Shown here piece by piece: positions 24,867 through 30,221 of a DNA stretch of 36,522 nucleotides. Under the pieces are notes generated by a model, which was given only the letters and a program-made list of their open reading frames with translations, ran no database searches and was not told the DNA's origin. Position 1 is the stretch's first letter. The number at the start of each line of letters is the position of its first letter. This stretch comes from a virus. The stretch is from IMG/VR virus record IMGVR_UViG_3300036766_000019, positions 1 to 36,522 of that record; one strand, 5' to 3'. The translations under genes were made by a program, and so were the position numbers.

Positions 24867-25777
24867 TGGCAATTCAATATATTTTTAATGCATTATCTGG
24901 AAAATTTGATGCAGTTCAAACTGCTACTGGATCAGCTGGAGGAGATTTATCAGGAACATATCCTAATCCAACTGTTGCTAAAGCACAAGGAAATACATTT
25001 AAAGTAGAGACATTAAGTTCAGTGAATGATGGCTATGTTTTTATGTGGAATAATTCTAATAGTCAATGGGAGGCTACTAAATATGCAGGAGATGTCTCTG
25101 GAACTACAGCAACTTCTCAAGTAGATAAACTTAAGACAAAAGCTTTAGCGACAGCTTTATCTACTATTAATTCTATTCAAGATGGTTATGTATTAACTTG
25201 GGTTAATAGTTCTACCGAATGGCAAGCTAAACCTGCAACAGGTGGAAGTGGTGTAACTACAGTTGCAGCAATAGATACCAATGCTAATAGTAATGGTCTA
25301 TTTATTTCTGGTGTTAATATTTCTACTCAATCTGCTAGTGCTACTAATCCGGGAGTTGTTAATACTACTACTCAAACTATGGCGGGAGCTAAAACTTTCT
25401 CTGGAGCTGCTGTTTTCTCTTCTACAGTTTCTACTGGGGTACTAACAGCTGGAACTACTACTGGTAAGAATACTATGATTGGTGGTCAAATTTGGACTAC
25501 TAGAACTCTGGCAGCTGACCTAACTATTGATACTACTACTACAGATATGATTATTCTATGTAGTACGGCTGCTGCTAGAGCAATTACTTTGCCTGCTCCG
25601 GCTAATGGAAGAATATTTATTATTAAAGATTCTACTGGTCAAGCTGAAACCAATAATATTACATTAGTAAGAAATGGATCAGAAAAGATTGAAGGTATAG
25701 CAGCTTCTAGAGTTCTATCAACTAACTGGGGAGCTTGGACTATATGTTCGGACGGTGTTAACTGGTATTTCATATAA
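24866..25777 (+). CDS. Tail fibre module protein (303 aa)
   Basis: It is composed of pieces found elsewhere in the genome: TATGSAGGDLSGTYPNPTVAK near residues 19-40 (two copies in the gene at 13248), NDGYVFMWN and QDGYVLTWV connectors, then the C-terminal module GRIFIIKDSTGQAETNNIT ... VNWYFI (shared with genes at 5458, 10619 and 11736). The C-terminal 65 residues are especially close to those of the 371-residue fibre (RNGSEKIEG identical). A swap-in receptor-binding or attachment fibre is likely. It starts TAATG on the repeat-fibre gene. Confidence 0.65.
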   Translation: MAIQYIFNALSGKFDAVQTATGSAGGDLSGTYPNPTVAKAQGNTFKVETLSSVNDGYVFMWNNSNSQWEATKYAGDVSGTTATSQVDKLKTKALATALSTINSIQDGYVLTWVNSSTEWQAKPATGGSGVTTVAAIDTNANSNGLFISGVNISTQSASATNPGVVNTTTQTMAGAKTFSGAAVFSSTVSTGVLTAGTTTGKNTMIGGQIWTTRTLAADLTIDTTTTDMIILCSTAAARAITLPAPANGRIFIIKDSTGQAETNNITLVRNGSEKIEGIAASRVLSTNWGAWTICSDGVNWYFI

Positions 25778-25820
25778 TTAAATTTCAACCAGTAATGGTT
25801 ATGTTGGCAAGGAGGTATCA

Positions 25821-26422
25821 ATGTTTCAAATATATTATGTAGAAAACAAAATCAACGGAAAATGTATATTGGACAAACTACTATGCCAATACAAAAAAGG
25901 TGGTATGTTCACAGTAGAGGTGGTTCACACTGTCTTATTCTAAAAAACGCTATCAATAAATATGGAGTAGATAATTTTACCATCAATGTTTTTGAGATTT
26001 ATGGCACACAAGAAGAAGCTGATCAGGCAGAGATTTATTGGATTGAACAATTGAAACCACAATACAATATTAAACAAGGTGGTTCTCGTGGTAAGCACTC
26101 TGAAGAGACTAAAAAGAAAATAGGTCTTGCCTCTTTGGGAAACAAACATGCAGCAGGAATGGCTCCAAACTCTACCTCATTTAAACTTGGACATTCGGCT
26201 CCATCAACAGCTTTTCAAAAAGGAATGGTTCCATGGAATGTTGGTAAGACTTATTTCAATCCAAAAATATCTAAAGCTTTAAAAGGTAGATGTAAATTCA
26301 CGCCAGAACAAATCAATGAAATGAAAAATATGAAACAAAATGGATTATCTGATCGTGCCATTGGTAGGCATTTTAATTGCTCACACCAAACTATTTCGAG
26401 GTTAATAAATGGCATTAGTTAA
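25821..26422 (+). pseudogene. GIY-YIG homing endonuclease, split by a one-base frameshift
   Basis: A strong ribosome binding site (GGAGG, 25811-25815) precedes ATG 25821, which encodes MFQIYYVENKINGK, the first strand of a GIY-YIG domain. That frame stops at 25941. The rest of the domain, MYIGQTTMPIQKRWYVHSRG..., is in another frame from 25862. Joining the frames at the AAAA run (25859-25862) restores the canonical I-Y-Y-x-E-N-K-I-N-G-K-x-Y-I-G-Q-T and a 200-residue protein. Downstream lie a helical region with the E of TQEEADQAEIYWIEQ, the KHSEETKKKIGLASLG nuclease-associated repeat and a C-terminal HTH (NGLSDRAIGRHFNCSHQTISRLING) for DNA binding. Such enzymes are free-standing mobile genes; this one lies between fibre genes. 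It is either inactive, restarted at 25862 (without the first strand) or expressed by -1 slippage. Confidence 0.85.
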
Positions 26423-26987
26423 ACAAAACTTTACGGCATCAGGTTCTTGGGTAGCTCCGGCAGGAGTTACTGAGGCTATTATCATTGGATATGGTGGAGG
26501 AGGAGGTGGAAGTGCTGGTGGTGGAACAAATGTAGGAGGGGGTGGCGGCTCTATTCAAACAGTTGCTTATGTTACTGTAGTTCCTAATACATCTTATACT
26601 GTAACTATTGGGGCAGGTGGAGGATCAGTTGCTGATGGGGCAAATACTACTTTTGGTTCTTTAGCTACTTTTAGAGGAGCACATTTTGGTGGAGGAACAG
26701 GTGGTGGTAATATTGCAGATGGATTTGGTAGAGGAGATGCTGGGGTATCTGGTGTAGGTGGAGATGCCAGTCATCTTACTGGTAATTCCAGCTTACAAGG
26801 ATTTGCGGGTGGGGCATTATTTGGATTAAAAGGTGGTGGCGGAGGTGGGCCTGGAGGTGTTGGTGCTGCTGCTGGCGCTACTACTGGTTCTTCTGCTGCT
26901 GCTAATTCAGGTGCAGGTGGCGGCTGTGGTGGAACTACTGGTGGAACAGGCGGTTCTGGACAACTTTGGGTTATATGGGTGGATTAA
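26409..26987 (+). CDS. Glycine-rich tail tip/adhesin-like protein (192 aa)
   Basis: The start (MALVKQNFTASGSWVAPAGV-EAIIIGYGGGG, residues 1-32) is the standard opening of phage glycine-rich domain proteins, where a T-x-SG-x-W-x-x-PxGVT strand precedes glycine-rich loops. About 40% of the remainder is Gly, in GGGG runs separated by short strands, and it ends SGQLWVIWVD. Such domains form polyglycine-II sandwich tips that contact host receptors. The ribosome binding site GAGG lies inside the end of the endonuclease gene, which it overlaps by 14 nt. Confidence 0.75.
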   Translation: MALVKQNFTASGSWVAPAGVTEAIIIGYGGGGGGSAGGGTNVGGGGGSIQTVAYVTVVPNTSYTVTIGAGGGSVADGANTTFGSLATFRGAHFGGGTGGGNIADGFGRGDAGVSGVGGDASHLTGNSSLQGFAGGALFGLKGGGGGGPGGVGAAAGATTGSSAAANSGAGGGCGGTTGGTGGSGQLWVIWVD

Positions 26988-27304
26988 TGAGAACAATAGC
27001 ATATAAACAAGCAAATCATATTAAATCAAGAATAAAAGATTCTTTGCCAGATGACTTTATTACTGAGTGGACTTATGTAGATGTCCAGCCACAAGATTCT
27101 TTAAAAAAAGAAGATGGTTGGCAATTTCTAAATGAGGACGAATTTACTAAATTAAAAGACGAATCTAATACCGATGATAATCTTTCGTTATTTCAACAAC
27201 AAATGTCAGAAAATAACAAGACAATTCGAATGTCATATGAAGAACAAGATCAACAATTAATAGCAGAATTTGAAGCTTTTAAGAAATGGAAGGCTTCTCA
27301 ATGA
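26987..27304 (+). CDS. Hypothetical protein after the tip gene (105 aa), possible fibre chaperone
   Basis: An in-frame ATG exists at 26966, but the ATG at 26987 overlaps the previous stop by one base (TAATGA), the usual arrangement here, so it is chosen. The product is charged, with a middle beta segment (FITEWTYVDVQPQDSLKKED) and a C-terminal coiled coil (YEEQDQQLIAEFEAFKKWKA). Small acidic coiled-coil proteins after tail-tip genes are often fibre assembly chaperones, but no family is recognised. It overlaps the next gene ATGA. Confidence 0.7.
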   Translation: MRTIAYKQANHIKSRIKDSLPDDFITEWTYVDVQPQDSLKKEDGWQFLNEDEFTKLKDESNTDDNLSLFQQQMSENNKTIRMSYEEQDQQLIAEFEAFKKWKASQ

Positions 27305-27489
27305 TAAATTTCATTTATCAACATATCCATTCTACTATAGCAGCAATTATTGGAGCCTCCTCAACTATGATGCTTCCAACTTATGATTTTATCTCTAAAA
27401 TTATCATAGGATTAATTGTTGGAGTTGGAACTTGGATTATTACAAAAACATTATCTTATATCTTTAATAAATTGAGGAACAAATGTTAA
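27301..27489 (+). CDS. Small membrane protein, holin-like (62 aa)
   Basis: The start at 27301 (ATGA overlap) is preferred to an in-frame ATG 15 nt upstream. Two hydrophobic segments, about residues 9-25 (IHSTIAAIIGASSTMML) and 30-48 (FISKIIIGLIVGVGTWII), are joined by a short PTYD turn, and the C-terminus is basic (NKLRNK). Two-helix proteins with a charged tail at the end of a late operon are typical holins, which permeabilise the inner membrane at lysis. No endolysin is recognised nearby, so the name is provisional. Confidence 0.6.
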   Translation: MINFIYQHIHSTIAAIIGASSTMMLPTYDFISKIIIGLIVGVGTWIITKTLSYIFNKLRNKC

Positions 27490-27677
27490 AAGGAATCCAA
27501 GGAATATTTGCAAGTAAAAAAGGTGTATTAAGTTTATTAGTATTAGCAAGCACATGTGTTATTGCTATGACTGGTCATATGGATGCATCAGTAGCAGCTT
27601 GTTTGGCTATAGTTCAAGGCATTTACTGTTGGACAGCTCACAAGGTTGATATGGCAGCAATCAATGTTCAAGGATGA
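27483..27677 (+). CDS. Small membrane protein, holin-like (64 aa)
   Basis: It has a basic N-terminus (MLKGIQGIFASKKG) followed by two hydrophobic segments at about 14-30 (VLSLLVLASTCVIAMTG) and 35-51 (ASVAACLAIVQGIYCW). It overlaps the previous membrane gene by 7 nt, with GAGGAACAA as ribosome binding site. The pair could be a holin with an antiholin or pinholin partner. The sequence alone cannot separate these. Confidence 0.6.
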   Translation: MLKGIQGIFASKKGVLSLLVLASTCVIAMTGHMDASVAACLAIVQGIYCWTAHKVDMAAINVQG

Positions 27678-27810
27678 ACTATTGATATTAGAAATTGTTC
27701 CTGATAGTAAAGAAGATAATTTATTAAAAGAGTTGTGGGAGAGTTTTATTAATATTAATGATTTAAGTAATATCTGGATTCAATATCGCAAAGATGAACA
27801 GCCGAATTGA
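27664..27810 (+). CDS. Small acidic hypothetical protein (48 aa)
   Basis: The frame is open from ATG 27664 to TGA 27810, overlapping the previous gene by 14 nt. The product reads MFKDELLILEIVPDSKEDNL then a helical LLKELWESFININDLSNIW. No ribosome binding site is evident before 27664. A TTG at 27682 with AGGA 7 nt upstream is an alternative start (42 aa). Codon use is like the neighbours. Family unknown; last gene of the late block. Confidence 0.5.
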   Translation: MFKDELLILEIVPDSKEDNLLKELWESFININDLSNIWIQYRKDEQPN

Positions 27811-27823
27811 CAGCGAGGACGCC

Positions 27824-27838
27824 TGGCATGTGTCTTGC
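27824..27838 (+). promoter_or_regulatory. Sigma-54-type (-24/-12) promoter-like element
   Basis: TGGCATG-TGTC-TTGC, followed by A, matches the sigma-54 consensus TGGCAYG-N4-TTGCW at every fixed position with correct spacing. Transcription would start near 27850, about 45 nt before the ATG of the gene at 27896. A bacterial enhancer-binding protein would be needed; none is encoded here. This is sequence evidence only. Confidence 0.5.
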
Positions 27839-27895
27839 ATGTTGCACTAATTATGCCGAGCAGCAAAATAAGGAAACCATGCTCCAAGGACTAAC

Positions 27896-28051
27896 ATGAA
27901 TACTAAATACAAATTCATTTTACATATCAAATATCAATTAGATAGAGAAAAATTACTTGAACAAATTAAAGAATTTCTTGAAACTAAAGAATTAATTTCA
28001 GATGATACTCGTATTCTTAATCTAACATTTGAAGTTTATGAGAAGAAATGA
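27896..28051 (+). CDS. Small hypothetical protein (51 aa)
   Basis: ATG 27896 is preceded by AAGGA with 5-nt spacing. The product MNTKYKFILHIKYQLDREKL... is a beta strand followed by a charged helix (LLEQIKEFLETKELISDD) and a final strand (RILNLTFEVYEKK), resembling a compact beta-alpha-beta fold. No family is recognised. It is the first gene after the sigma-54-type site, and its stop is one base before the next ATG. Confidence 0.7.
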   Translation: MNTKYKFILHIKYQLDREKLLEQIKEFLETKELISDDTRILNLTFEVYEKK

Positions 28052-28052
28052 G

Positions 28053-28331
28053 ATGGACAACCTAACTAAAATTATTCTCAAATATTATATTCGTAGGAAT
28101 AGAACTAGGTATGCTATCCAGCAAGCCTTTTTAAAACATTGGTCTATTGTGCCGGTCAAAGGCAGCATCAGGTTCTCTCGCAAAGTAATTTTTGAGAGCA
28201 TTGAGGAATCTTTAAGATTGAGTCCGAACAACTACCACAGGCACTATATGCAGGCTTGCCTGCGTCAGCTTGGAGTAGTTCTAATTGATGCAAGAGGATA
28301 TAGATTTTTTAAAGGAATTAAAAAAATCTAA
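28053..28331 (+). CDS. Basic hypothetical protein (92 aa), possibly nucleic-acid binding
   Basis: An upstream in-frame ATG at 28029 lies inside the previous gene; ATG 28053, just after that stop, is preferred. The product is strongly basic (IILKYYIRRNRTRYAIQQAF, then SIRFSRKVIFESIEESLRL), with helices and a short final beta hairpin (LGVVLIDARGYRFFKGIKKI) suggesting a winged-helix-like DNA-binding fold. That is inference from pattern only. It ends tail to tail with a leftward gene, overlapping by 4 nt. Confidence 0.62.
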   Translation: MDNLTKIILKYYIRRNRTRYAIQQAFLKHWSIVPVKGSIRFSRKVIFESIEESLRLSPNNYHRHYMQACLRQLGVVLIDARGYRFFKGIKKI

Positions 28332-28588
28332 TCTTCTGATAATCCTTGAAGGTCACACCATTCTTGCCATGTATTGACAATAACGCAAGGAGGATCAATC
28401 TTTTTTGCTTCTACTTTAGCGACATACTTATTGTAACAGATAGCGTTAATTCCTGCATGAATGCTACAAATGCATAGACATGCTAGACTAATTTCGAGTG
28501 CTATTCCAAGCACTTGTAAGCAACAACATAGTGCTGCTACCATAGCAATTAATAGTGATAAGAAACCAATAAATATAACTAATATCAT
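28328..28588 (-). CDS. Cys-rich small membrane protein (86 aa)
   Basis: The frame is open to an ATG at 28636, but ATG 28588 overlaps the stop of the upstream leftward gene (TAATG), the arrangement used throughout this genome, and avoids a 49-nt overlap, so it is preferred. Residues 1-25 and 26-50 form two hydrophobic helices that contain Cys at about 21, 22, 23, 37, 39, 41 and 51. The C-terminal 35 residues are soluble (VEAKKIDPPCVIVNTWQEWC). It may be a lysis, superinfection-exclusion or other accessory membrane protein; no family is recognised. Confidence 0.55.
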   Translation of the reverse strand: MILVIFIGFLSLLIAMVAALCCCLQVLGIALEISLACLCICSIHAGINAICYNKYVAKVEAKKIDPPCVIVNTWQEWCDLQGLSED

Positions 28589-28746
28589 TATACTTGCCAC
28601 GCCAGTTCCATAAGCTGTTGCATATACAAAGAACATTGAAACTTGCCTTTATAGATGTTCCATTTCATTTGAGATATTTGCTTCTCCACTCGGAAGCCTT
28701 GACCTTCAAGATAGCTGATTGCGGTGTGCATTGTCATCGTTTTCAT
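28588..28746 (-). CDS. Small hypothetical protein (52 aa) heading a leftward pair
   Basis: Reading leftward from ATG 28746, the frame gives MKTMTMHTAISYLEGQGFRV... QMKWNIYKGKFQCSLYMQQL... and stops on the first base of the membrane-protein gene (TAATG). It looks like a short helix-beta protein; family unknown. Two further in-frame ATGs lie within six codons and no good ribosome binding site is seen for any, so the exact start is uncertain. A sigma-54-type site ends about 40 nt upstream. Confidence 0.58.
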   Translation of the reverse strand: MKTMTMHTAISYLEGQGFRVEKQISQMKWNIYKGKFQCSLYMQQLMELAWQV

Positions 28747-28759
28747 ATAACTAGTTTAA

Positions 28760-28776
28760 CCATCGTTATCCGATGG
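28760..28776 (-). promoter_or_regulatory. Inverted repeat in the leader of the leftward pair
   Basis: CCATCG-TTATC-CGATGG is a perfect 6-bp inverted repeat with a 5-nt loop. It lies between the sigma-54-type element at 28785-28799 and the ATG at 28746, close to the expected transcription start. It could be an operator or a 5'-UTR hairpin. Confidence 0.45.
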
Positions 28777-28784
28777 GCAACCAC

Positions 28785-28799
28785 GCGAAAATCATGCCA
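28785..28799 (-). promoter_or_regulatory. Sigma-54-type (-24/-12) promoter-like element, leftward
   Basis: On the minus strand the site reads TGGCATG-ATTT-TCGC, one mismatch (TCGC for TTGC) from the sigma-54 consensus, with the invariant GG and GC at the correct distance. The extended string GTTGGCAYGATTTTYGC is shared with the site at 30204. The predicted start would be near 28773, some 27 nt before the 52-residue gene. It lies 5 bp past the T-run of a leftward terminator. Confidence 0.45.
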
Positions 28800-28803
28800 A
28801 CGC

Positions 28804-28838
28804 AAAAATACGGCATGACCGATACAATCATGCCGTAT
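28804..28838 (-). terminator. Leftward intrinsic terminator
   Basis: ATACGGCATGA (28808-28818) and TCATGCCGTAT (28828-28838) form a perfect 11-bp stem with a 9-nt loop. Read leftward, the stem runs into TTTTT (28808-28804). It terminates the transcript of the HTH gene at 28917-29366 about 80 nt after its stop. Confidence 0.88.
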
Positions 28839-28916
28839 TCTACAGTTCAGAAAATGGTTGAAGGTCGCTCGTATGGAAACCTACCACCGGCAGCACTATG
28901 CTGCAAAGGTTCTATA

Positions 28917-29366
28917 TCAAAACTTCTCTTCCAATAAATTATTCATTTCTTCCAATATTTCTTTTATTTCTTTGTTCTCTTTTATATATCTTTTCATTTT
29001 CGGAATAACTCCGCCATAACGCTTTTTATTATTATAATCATAATTGCCAAAAAGTGATTTCGTTATTCCGCTCTGATTGGTTCCACTTTGATTTGATATT
29101 TCAGTTTGAGTATAGCCATCAAGAACTAGATTTAATACGGCGAATTGTTTTGGAGTGCAAACTTCTTTTGCTATTTGCCAGGTCTTTTGTTTTAGTAAAT
29201 CTTCCAATTCATAATATCTTTCATTATAATGAAATGGATTTAAATGGTTTTCAATGCTTCTACTATTAGGAATATAGGATAGAATTTCATTGCTAACAGT
29301 AAATTCACAAATTAACCATTGGTATTTCTGCGACCTGGATTGTCGTTTATCTTCATATTTTGCCAT
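28917..29366 (-). CDS. HTH protein with sigma-70 region 4/LuxR-like domain (149 aa)
   Basis: Residues about 70-105 (TPKQFAVLNLVLDGYTQTEI then SNQSGTNQSGITKSL) form the classical pattern of sigma-70 region 4 or LuxR-type HTH: a helix ending L-x-x-G-x-T/S-x-x-E-I, then a recognition helix. A second conserved-looking part (YDYNNKKRYGGVIPKMKRYI) and an acidic helical tail follow. The N-terminal 65 residues are not recognised. It probably binds DNA and regulates phage or host promoters. GGAGG lies 7 nt before the ATG. It is the last gene before a strong leftward terminator and has its own candidate -10 (TATAAT) upstream. Confidence 0.7.
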   Translation of the reverse strand: MAKYEDKRQSRSQKYQWLICEFTVSNEILSYIPNSRSIENHLNPFHYNERYYELEDLLKQKTWQIAKEVCTPKQFAVLNLVLDGYTQTEISNQSGTNQSGITKSLFGNYDYNNKKRYGGVIPKMKRYIKENKEIKEILEEMNNLLEEKF

Positions 29367-29392
29367 AATTAACCTCCATTGGAGATGAAGAT

Positions 29393-29419
29393 ATTATATC
29401 AAAATATTATAACTTCCAA
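29393..29419 (-). promoter_or_regulatory. Candidate sigma-70 promoter for the HTH gene
   Basis: On the minus strand a perfect TATAAT (29398-29393) lies about 30 nt upstream of the HTH gene. The best -35 is TTGGAA (29419-29414) at a short 15-nt spacing, and a second TATAAT occurs at 29411-29406. The -10 is good and the -35 weak, so activity is uncertain. Confidence 0.35.
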
Positions 29420-29502
29420 ATCCATAATTGAGGATACCGTGAAGGAGGAAAGTATTTCAGCATACATTCAAAAAAGTGTTGAGATTTCTGTTGTTTATTC
29501 AT
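29407..29502 (-). CDS. Possible tiny gene (31 aa)
   Basis: ATG 29502 overlaps the stop of the nuclease-like gene by 8 nt, and the frame runs to TAA at 29409-29407. The product MNKQQKSQHFFECMLKYFPP... is aromatic-rich with no known family. There is no ribosome binding site, so translation would have to be coupled. It is included as a weak possibility because the space is otherwise unexplained. Confidence 0.3.
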   Translation of the reverse strand: MNKQQKSQHFFECMLKYFPPSRYPQLWIWKL

Positions 29503-29971
29503 AATTGATTATTTTAGGTAATTTAAATTTATCAAGCAAAATGCAAGCTTTATCCAGTTTCATATAAGAAGGCTTCTCTTTTCGTAAATAAGCTTCAAAT
29601 GCAACATAATCGCTCTCTGTTAGATATCTGCGATCCTTTTGTCCAGCTGATAACAAGAACTGTTTGGCTGAATTATTGGCAGCTATTAAATAGAAATTCA
29701 AGTAGTTTTTCTCTTCATTATTATTTGTTAATAAAACGAAGACAGGAATATCTTTTGCTAGATTACGGAGAGCTTTAAATTGGAAATCGTTTAGATCAAT
29801 AGTTTTAATATTAGCATTCTTCTGTTCGATTAATGCTAAAGTTTGGCACTCATTATTATATACTTGAAACATCTGATAATCTATATCCTGGATGTACCAA
29901 TCATTCTTAAGCTGACGGTGCCAAAGTGAAAAACTATGATCTCTTCGAAAAGAAATTTCATCTTTTACCAT
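29495..29971 (-). CDS. PD-(D/E)XK-like nuclease (158 aa)
   Basis: The pattern W-H-R-Q-L (17-21), D29-I-D31-Y and then A-L-I-E49-Q-K51 fits the PD-(D/E)XK nuclease core: an acidic residue on the first strand and E-x-K on the second, with a helix after (LNDFQFKALRNLAKD) and a strand (IPVFVLLTNN). A family of small phage and bacterial proteins with DID...(A/P)-L-IE-x-K shows this layout. Metal-dependent DNA cleavage is therefore likely, with replication, recombination or host-DNA attack as possible roles. ATG 29971 is used; a TTG lies one codon earlier. It sits 23 nt after a short acidic gene in the same leftward unit. Confidence 0.62.
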   Translation of the reverse strand: MVKDEISFRRDHSFSLWHRQLKNDWYIQDIDYQMFQVYNNECQTLALIEQKNANIKTIDLNDFQFKALRNLAKDIPVFVLLTNNNEEKNYLNFYLIAANNSAKQFLLSAGQKDRRYLTESDYVAFEAYLRKEKPSYMKLDKACILLDKFKLPKIINYE

Positions 29972-29994
29972 CAATTAAGATGGTAAATTATCAC

Positions 29995-30141
29995 CTACTC
30001 TAATTCTATAGTTTCGCAAGAAATTATCCATTCACCACTTAATTTTTCTGCATAGGCTTCTTCATAATCCTCTTCACTTTCATAAGAACTTTCATCTTCC
30101 ATTTCAAATTCATGGATTTCAATTACTCTAAACTTTTTCAT
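29995..30141 (-). CDS. Acidic hypothetical protein (48 aa)
   Basis: Read leftward from ATG 30141, the product begins MKKFRVIEIHEFEMEDESSY, continues ESEEDYEEAYAEKLSGEW, and ends with a short strand (IISCETIELE). It is very acidic (about one third Asp/Glu). Such tiny acidic proteins are sometimes DNA mimics or inhibitors, but nothing here proves that. A strong promoter (TTGACA-N17-TACGAT) lies about 30 nt upstream, and the nuclease gene follows after 23 nt, so both are likely cotranscribed. Confidence 0.65.
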   Translation of the reverse strand: MKKFRVIEIHEFEMEDESSYESEEDYEEAYAEKLSGEWIISCETIELE

Positions 30142-30172
30142 AATTTCGGCGCCTTTCATCTCGCCTCACTTT

Positions 30173-30201
30173 ATCGTAAGTCGAGGCACCACGCCTGTCA
30201 A
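30173..30201 (-). promoter_or_regulatory. Strong sigma-70 promoter, leftward
   Basis: On the minus strand a perfect -35 (TTGACA, 30201-30196) and a good -10 (TACGAT, 30178-30173) are separated by exactly 17 bp. Transcription would start near 30166 and read the acidic 48-residue gene and the nuclease-like gene. This is the best sigma-70 promoter visible in the genome. Confidence 0.75.
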
Positions 30202-30203
30202 GT

Positions 30204-30218
30204 TGGCACGATTTTTGC
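30204..30218 (+). promoter_or_regulatory. Sigma-54-type (-24/-12) promoter-like element
   Basis: TGGCACG-ATTT-TTGC matches the sigma-54 consensus TGGCACG-N4-TTGC exactly. It abuts the -35 of the leftward sigma-70 promoter (2 bp away). Rightward transcription from it would run antisense into the 30237-30722 gene, since the next rightward gene starts at 31205. Because of that orientation it could be an operator or an antisense promoter rather than an mRNA promoter. Confidence 0.45.
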
Positions 30219-30221
30219 CGG

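Noticed and set aside
25862-26422. GIY-YIG gene starting simply at ATG 25862
   Set aside because: No ribosome binding site at proper distance, and the first catalytic strand would be missing; the strong site upstream serves the other frame, so a frameshift is the better description.
28830-28937. 35-codon rightward ORF beginning in the terminator stem
   Set aside because: No ribosome binding site; it overlaps the terminator and the end of the HTH gene.
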